Source of the DNA: Stratiolaelaps scimitus
Lineage: Eukaryota; Arthropoda; Arachnida; Mesostigmata; Laelapidae
DNA length: 64,000 bases
Direction of reading: 5' to 3'
Assembly (NCBI GenBank): GCA_019614645.1
Contig: JABWDB010000015.1
Coordinates: 1,860,001-1,924,000, forward strand
Part shown: positions 56,740 through 64,000 of the stretch, in pieces
Layout of the letters: the number at the start of each line of letters is the position of its first letter
Numbering within the stretch: the stretch's first letter is position 1
Position numbers and translations under genes: made by a program
The notes under the pieces: model-generated
Database searches by the model: none
What the model saw: the letters and a program-made list of their open reading frames with translations, nothing else
What the model was told of the DNA's origin: nothing

Positions 56740-59700
56740 AAGTGTTTCCCGTATCACGCTAAGCGCCTACGCACCGTGAGCAGTTAATGTCTGCAGCACC
56801 GTCTCCGGCTCTGCCTGTTTACGTGTGTTGCGTGCTTGTGAGGGGGTGTAGTGTGGGTGTTTCCAAAAAATGGTGCAACGTAACCTTGCTAGGAATAGCG
56901 CCAATGAGCAAAAAAGGTGTGTTCAGTAAGCGCCTCAGACAAGCTGCGGGGGAGAAGGGCGCAAGTGTCAAGGCTCCGGCTGATGAACAACATGTTTATT
57001 GTAAGGGACGAGAGGTCGCGAGAGAACGGAAATACAAGATTGTGTAGTCCTCGCCTGACTGTAGGTCTGTTCCCTCCTTTTCGGTAGCCGTAGCACAAGG
57101 CCTACGAGGAATACGAATCTTCCTCATGGTGAACCTAGCGGGCCCCGACTGGGTGAACAAGCGGGGGGGGGGTCGAATTGCAAATTAGATCCTATCGCAT
57201 CTCGAACCGACCGTCGTCGCGACGCCTGTGGAACTCTACGCATTCAAGCCACGCTCGCACGCGGCGCCTCGCCTCCGTCTCCGCCCACGAGGGTGTTCGG
57301 TGTGTAAGCGACTTCTCCTGCGCTTGCAGTATCAATTGTAAGTAGAAGATCTGGTAGGAGGGGGATGTGGATGGGAGAAACAGAGAAAGAGTGAGAGAGA
57401 GAGATGATTCGCGCACCGACGGCCATGAGCATGTTGTGTTCTCCAAGTACCCGTGAGACCATGACTCGACGTTGTCAACCTCTTCACTGTGGGCTGTACA
57501 TATGTACTCGTACTATCGGTGTGAAGAGCAAGGCGGCGACGACAGAATGCGGCACCGCCACTCATAGAACTCTTCTGGTCTGTTCAGCACTAGGAAGCGT
57601 CAGGAGTTGGATAGAATCGCTATAACACCTCGTGACTTCTTGCGATACGAGCTCGAGAGAGAGGGGCGTGACGACGAGGGTTACGATGGCCTACAGTGGC
57701 TGCAGTGGCGCATATCCGACCCGGATCAGGGCAAGACAGAGGTTGGGAAAAAAGGATATCGGAAGAGTTTCCGAACCGGGAGGTTGGGCGGCTCATCCCC
57801 ACGGTGCGTTTGTCATTCGGTCCCTCTGTTCTAGAGAAGTTAAACGATCGAGGACAGGTAGAGATCGAGGTGGCAAGACAAGGGAGGAAAGGGGACTCGC
57901 CGATTGTGTGGTGCAGATTTTTTCTAAGGTAGAAGATATCGTTGAAGAACAAGGAGTGGCTGCTGGAACTGATGAACAGCAGCATAATTGTAAGCGAAAC
58001 GTATAAGGCAGGATGTCATACCTTGCTAGGATCCTAGGAAATCCCTGGTATCGGACATGCACACGGGTGTCATATTGTGATAGACAACTGAGGGTATGAG
58101 GGTTGAGAAGATAAAGTTCCAAGCAAGCATATCTTGCAACTGTTTTAACTTTTGACCTTTATACGAATTTTGAAATTTTTTGTAAAACCACATTTGGCGA
58201 AAATGAGCGATGCTTTTATAATTTCTAACATTTTGACACCTATCTTGGTAGACTTACATAGATCCATCGACGACCAATGTTCAGGTAACCGCATTGCGGA
58301 CAGAAGCCATTGACAGAATACAATAAGGTGATGCAGACCTGCTGTTATATACGTGGTAATAAAAAGACCACGTTCAGCTCATAGCACAACGTAGAAAATG
58401 GCTATTGTACGATCGAAGCAATATTTACATGGATTACTCGGGAGCGTGTGGAACAAATCACGAATGCATACGCTCTAGACATTCAGATTCACCAGTTTCT
58501 CTTGCGTTATATTATAAATGTATGCTTTGTACGACACATTAATATAGAACCAATAAAGGACGGACCATATATAACGGGTCACACTCCGTGTTTTGGCTCC
58601 GCGAATACCGAGGTGTAGCCCCTTGCCGACAATTACGAGAAACCGTCGGATCAGAGCAGATTGGTGTTGCTTGAACTGATACTGAATTGCCTCTGCTGTT
58701 GAACAAATTGGGGTTAGCGAAGGCGAAGCCGTCCGCTAAGTGCGGATGGCAACGAATGAAATACGAAGTTAGCTGCGAGGTAGGCCCCCACTTCAGGCCG
58801 CTGCCAGCGCGTGTGGACGTTGGCCGGCGTGCCCGCGTCGATTTTGGTTAACGTGATCACTTCGCAGGACTTCCTTCAGGCCCTCGGAGAGCTGGCCTGT
58901 AAGGGACCCGGCTCTGGCCTCGCCTCCGACGCCGAGATACCGAGATGCGCGCGGGCCGGCAGGCAATGGCTAGCAATATAAGGGGTCGGCGTTGGGACTA
59001 TGGTGGCGCGTTGCACGCTCACGTCTGCATCCACTGCCGTCGCATCCGCCTCCACGCCATTGATGACTGTTGCTGTTGTGCCGGCCATAGCAGCCACTCT
59101 GGCTGTCTGTGGCCTATGCATTATGCATCACTATGTACGCGTGGATGGACGCACTTCTCGTCGTCGTTGGCGGTGCTACTGGCCCCTGCCGTCGTCCGTG
59201 TTCACCCTACTGGGGATATCCGATCAGCTTCTTGTTACCAGCAGAAGAGGCTACAGCCCGGCAACATCGATTCCGAGCTTCGGCTAGCCCGTCGTTTTCG
59301 TCTGCCACACATTTCGGCTCACCTGCCAAGGGATCTCTTGGACAGAACAGGATGACGTCGAGTGGGACGAACCCGCGCGAGGGGGCACAGGGGAAGGCTT
59401 AAAGCCGCAACATTGCGTGTGTCCGTCTGTCTCGTAGGCGTACACCTTCCCGTTGATCTGTCTGTGGCTGAGAGGCTCGAGGCGGCAGCAACGGTGGCTC
59501 GTGGGCTGGGCCAAGTTCGGGAGACGCAATCGATATTAGATTAACGCTGAATGACATCGAATTACAGAGTAACACTGGGTAGCGCCATCGCAGACGGAGG
59601 GAGCGGCATTGGAAGCATTTCACCGTTTCGTGTTAGTCTAGGTAATATTATAATAACAAAATGAGTACATACAGTACACTCGAATCCGACGTTTCCTCTT

Positions 59701-59960
59701 CGTCTATTGTGGAGGAGAAACAGAGAGAGAAAGAGAGAATAACCTATTAATAATTTAACCAATTTAAGCTACGGAGTAAAATAGCATCGTGTGATTATCC
59801 GCCGAGTGTATTCTATGTAGTTATCATTAGTCAGCCACGAGAAATCTACCCCCATCTACCTAATGGTTGGACGCAACGCCCGTTTTTTACCCCCAGTCGA
59901 CCATCAGAGTGGTGGTTGGTAACTATTACCGCTGAGTCACGTCTTTGACAGCAAGGTTCG
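56740..59960. other. Mixed region with GC-rich blocks, no supported gene
   Basis: 57050-58010 and 58780-59560 are GC-rich, with several overlapping ORFs open on both strands. A plus-strand frame at 59000-59287 has one hydrophobic helix (TVAVVPAIAATLAVCGLCIM) but no splice or domain support. A C/G homopolymer run lies near 57165. Confidence 0.35.
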
Positions 59961-59964
59961 TATA

Positions 59965-59966
<2 letters not shown>

Positions 59967-59997
<31 letters not shown>
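59967..59997. repeat. (TA)n microsatellite
   Basis: About 14 TA units. Confidence 0.95.
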
Positions 59998-59998
<1 letters not shown>

Positions 59999-60009
59999 CA
60001 TATATATAT

Positions 60010-60050
60010 TGACAAAACTGCAACTACAGTAATGCTTAAGTTCTCATAGT
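60010..60050 (-). repeat. SINE tail copy, truncated
   Basis: On the minus strand: GAGAACTTAAGCATTACTGT followed by AGTTGCAGTTTTG. Confidence 0.55.
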
Positions 60051-60054
60051 AAAA

Positions 60055-63000
60055 TAGTGATAACAGAGTGTCACAAATATGCATTTAGAACATTAGAACA
60101 TAACTGTTTGTACATATATACAGTTAGGAACATGTTTTGCAACGTACTGTATCTACATTTTATCAATATGCTTTAGTACTTCGGTAATAAAGTGTCCAGT
60201 GGACAGAAGTACTCGCAGTTCACGAGGAGAGAACACCCTACACTGATGGCAAGCGGTAGGCTAAAGCGGGTTTGGTTGGCTCCAAGAAAGCTAAAGATGT
60301 TACAAACATGGTACTGCAAAGATTAGTGCGGTTAGCGATAGCGGCGAGCGGGAAGACGATCCTCGGTGGAATCAGACACTCGTCATCTTGGACGCAAGGA
60401 GGGCGACACGAATCCACTGAATATTACCAACCGGTAGTAGCTCGTATGAGGTTTAAAGGTCCCCACAGAGACTCTGCGGCTTAAGCCGAACATAGCCCTA
60501 AGAGCATCGCTATGGAGAACCTGAGCGTGACGGGATATTCGAAGATAGACCCCTTCCGAGACCGGTATAAATTTCATAATATTGACTAAAAAAATATATA
60601 TATATATACTATATATAATGGCAACAGATTTCATCCGGTTTATTTGTACGACTCGACATGGAGACACCCAACCTTCATCCGTCCCCTACTATAATTGCGA
60701 AATTATTTCCTTGATCCCTTCCTGCAATACATCGGCGACTGACGGAAATCGCTTCCGCTCCCGAGTGCACTCTGTCTCCTCACATCTCCTGTTAGCTCTC
60801 AGCGTCTCACATCCTTGCTGAGAGTATTGCCTCTGTCTTAGCTGTCCCTATCTCTCTCTCTTTCTCTGGGGCCGATAACAGCATGCCACAATTGTGCTCC
60901 TGTCTTCATTGCCAAATGACCTTGTTTTTAGCCTCGTTGACCTCTGGCAACCTTCGCCGTAGACATATGAGAGGTGACCTGCCCTCCCGCCCACCTATCA
61001 TTGGTCCTTACTGCGGCTGTCTCTGCGGGTTTCGTTCTTGCTTTTGTCAGGCGAATTGATCGGTGACCACGATGAACGGAACAGGCGACTGGTGCTGATG
61101 TCGAATAGCCTGGCGTGTGAGGTCTCGAACGAAGTCGTCCGGATGCAAGCGACCCGTTCGCCAGCCTGATACCGGCCCGTTCGCTTTCCTGTGCCGCTGA
61201 TTCTGGCCTTAGCTCTGCTTAGAAGCGGGGGGAACTCGACATCAGCGCCGCAATGCCATCGCTCAGACAATGCTGGAGGAAAGGCCAGGAGGACCCACAC
61301 AGCCTTAGACTTGGTCAATGATCAGCAGTGGTAGCAGGATCAGCCAGAAGCAAAGTGAACGAAGGCCAATGTCGAATGTTGCCAACGTTCGCTGGCCTTT
61401 CATAGTTGCTAGCGCGCCTCGTTTCGTTCGCCAGTGCAGCGAATGCCGTCCGTCGACAAAAATCGAACGATTTCTACCACGATACGAGGCGAGCGAGCGA
61501 GGAGATTTTCGCCTATGGCGCCTGCCCCATCGCCTGCCTGCCTGTCTGCCAGCCGCCGAGCATGTGCCAGCATCGGATCGCATCGGACGATGCGATCAGA
61601 TTGATCGATCGGTCGATCCGCCGAACGAACGAATGTGGGGCGTTTTTATTCACACACCTCAAACGTAGGCAAACTAGCAAACATCGACAGTAGCGTCGCT
61701 GCCATCTAGTCGATGGCGTTTGCCTCATACGGATTCGTTAGGGGGCCCGGAGAATTGGTAGGAGACGAGGGTGTGGCCAGGGGTGCGTGATCCCAGAACA
61801 CATTGAACGGTGGTGGTTGCCGCCGTCGCCAGCGTTTCATTTCCGCACACCACACACTCGATTGCCCCGCTGCGCATTGTCTCAACGGAGCAAAGCACAA
61901 ATTAAAGAATAGCAAATGGCTCCCAGCACTCATACCCTTCACCCCGGCGGCGGCGGCGCTCGTCCTTCCTTCTCTGAATTAGTCGCCCTTCTCGTTCGTT
62001 CGTTATCCAATGGCCCCGAGTATTTCTTCATCTCACTAACACTATCAGAAGGAAACGGAAGCAAAGGATGATAATGGACGCGCGTATTTGCACCTAAAAA
62101 TACCTGCCTACCACTTGTAAAAATAATGAGTACCGCAACTTTAGTAGTGCAATTGGTGCAACTGTGCGGGATGGGAGGAAACATTACTAGCACGTACGCG
62201 GTTGGTAATAGCACTGCTACTACCGCTGCAGCTTGAACAAGATTGTATCTCAAATCTTCAGAAGTCTGCTGCATATATATATATATAATATGTAAGAGAA
62301 GAAACATGAGAGAACAAGATGAGTCAAAAGGAACTTTAGTAAGCAGGTTGTGATGCAGTCGTTTCTGCAATTGCTGCGCGTTATGAACGATGGAGCAGGA
62401 CTAAAGTTAGGACAGTATATTTTGTGTAAGCTCCACTTGGATTAATTACGCATGTCGCAATGTACCTTCTAAGTAAGAAAGTAAAAGCAGCTTGGATCAA
62501 GTAGACTTCGGGAAAAATTATTGTTCTGCAACTCTAGACACCGTAGGACGCTAATTTTATTATATAATATTAGATTGCTCGGAATATTGCCCAACTGTGG
62601 TGTCCTTACAAACACTCTGATAGGGGCATACATTGACTGGATCAGACGAGAAACCGTTGTGTATCTTTATAATGTAACATAGCTTAACTTAAAACTCCCG
62701 TTGTGTGGACTTCTAGTTTAATTCCTAAAGCGTCCCTCCACGGCAGAAAAGCCAAACAAGGCTTACTATTAGATCTCTCTTTCTATCTTTTTCCACCTTT
62801 CTACCCACGGGAGTCGTCTACGTCTATAACGTGAACCAGTGGGATTCTACTTTGTGTGACAGAGTTTGCACGTAGAGTTGCCAACGTTAGTCAGGTTCTA
62901 CCAGATACTTCGCCTCAGCCTTAGACCTTCGGTCGAGGCCCCCCCTCACAGCAGCCACACATAGCTTTGTCATGGTGTCGCATCTTGCACCGTCACACCC

Positions 63001-64000
63001 CCAACGAACGTCCTTTGGTCTCGCAAACAAAAGAGCCATTTTCAGTCAGCCGAGTGCATGACAATTGGGTATCCCAATGCATCCAATGTGTCGTCTGACG
63101 ACACATCAATCGCATAACGGCTAGCGGCCCGCGACTTCTTTATCGTGACACTTGGCAAGCCGGCGAGCAGAAGACTCCGACATCTTCCCCGTCATGTTCT
63201 CCCGTTCGCCTACTTAGCTTACTCTTGTTCGACACACGCAGCAATGACAGAGGTCGCATTGTCGCGTGGCCGATACTCGCTGTCTCTCTGGCTGATTCCA
63301 CGCCGAAGATGATTCTCGCCGGGAAAGATATTCCCTCGTTCGCTCCCCGTCCTAGTGGCGACGAGTTTCGTTACCCAACTCGCGCCGTTCGACGACGCCG
63401 AGCCCCGAAGCGCTTGCGAGATCGTCGCGCGCTGAAGATTGCAAATTGCCTTTCGCCAGAGGCCATTCGTTCGAGGCCACCCGGCCCCCCGACTCTAAAC
63501 AATGCCTCCTTTTACGAGCACACAGAAGATAGAGAGATTCGATATTCTGCTGCTGCTCCCGCTGGTGGTGCTGCTGATGCTGGGTGTGAAAAACGAAATT
63601 TACAAGCCGCACCAAGAGATCAGCAGGCAAGAAGCTACTGATAGAGAATGGTATTATAGCATGAGGATATCCTTTTGGCTTTTGAGCTGGGGCGTGTTAT
63701 GACAGAGACGAAAATAGGTGACGATGTCGCCAGTCACTGAGAGGAAATTGACGCGGAGCTATTATATATATGTATATATATATACGTTATTTTAGTATTA
63801 AGACATGCTGGCTGCTCGAATAGATTCAATAACACATTGTCCTAGCTGGCTATTGCGGATGTCCGTATGAAAAGGGTGTTAGTTGCCTTCACTTGTCCCG
63901 GCCATTTGCCTTAGTTTAGAAACCAGTTTAGCTGGCAATATTATTAGTTCTTCGCGAGTTCGTTGCATGCCATATTGCCAATCATCTCGGATTTCTGAAA
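60055..64000. other. Intergenic to the right edge, GC-rich at 61-62 and 63-63.7 kb
   Basis: (TA)n at about 60593-60612, 62273-62287 and 63758-63784; (CT)n at about 60848-60866. ORFs in the GC-rich parts (minus 60998-61318 and 61305-61583, plus 63225-63641 and 63502-63702) have no recognisable motif. The last contains a leucine-rich helix coded by CTG repeats. No frame runs off the right edge convincingly. Confidence 0.35.

Noticed and set aside
59000..59287. 95-codon plus-strand ORF with one hydrophobic helix
   Set aside because: It lies in a GC-rich block where several frames are open, with no splice site or family match.
63502..63702. 66-codon ORF with a leucine-rich helix
   Set aside because: The helix comes from a CTG/GTG repeat-like stretch, and an overlapping frame is open too.
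1..64000. CRISPR array, bacterial operon or prophage
   Set aside because: No spaced direct repeats of CRISPR type, no Shine-Dalgarno-linked gene runs and no phage genes; all evidence points to eukaryotic nuclear DNA.

Overview
This is a window of a eukaryotic nuclear genome, most likely from an arthropod. No bacterial-style gene packing is present. Coding sequence is sparse, and (TA)n, (CT)n, (CA)n and (AAT)n microsatellites recur every few kilobases. Decayed non-LTR retrotransposon, mariner and Tc1 copies are scattered throughout, and the best gene is a divergent ionotropic-receptor (IR) type chemoreceptor, a family restricted to protostomes. A chelicerate such as a mite or tick would fit, but the sequence alone does not settle the group.

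Layout. Positions 1-1469 (minus) hold an uninterrupted 489-codon reading frame that leaves the window at base 1. It has a signal peptide, a first membrane helix, a pore loop and an iGluR/IR-type M3 helix. A broken, same-strand IR-like C-terminus lies just upstream (1943-2350), so this edge looks like part of a tandem IR cluster. LINE remnants occur at 3300-3980 (-), 12700-13844 (-), 35595-36090 (+), 40261-40488 (-) and 42744-43250 (-). A mariner relic lies at 37344-38190 (+). A 650-bp internally deleted Tc1-like element with IR/DR architecture and an intact TA target duplication is at 50828-51477. A possible 600-bp TIR element is at 17814-18413.

About ten short copies, on both strands, share a 3' tail built around GAACTTAAGCATTGC, a GCAGTTCC core and TTAATAAACCAATAAAG. 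Several carry tRNA-type A-box or B-box sequence upstream in a consistent order, so I read them as one tRNA-derived SINE family. Two further unnamed dispersed families are present.

The other gene candidates are smaller: a 208-codon secreted-protein ORF behind a good splice acceptor (38590-39247, +), a 97-aa cysteine-rich secreted ORF (56440-56733, +), and a possible first coding exon with a strong Kozak ATG and donor site (48932-49166, +). GC-rich blocks (about 7.4-8.5, 21.1-22.0, 27.4-28.3, 47.0-49.5, 57.0-58.0, 58.8-59.5, 61.0-62.0 and 63.0-63.7 kb) alternate with AT-rich ones. They may include promoters or exons, but most long ORFs in them look like composition artefacts. There is no evidence of a pathway or operon: the window is a repeat-rich intergenic or intronic landscape with a chemoreceptor locus at its left edge.
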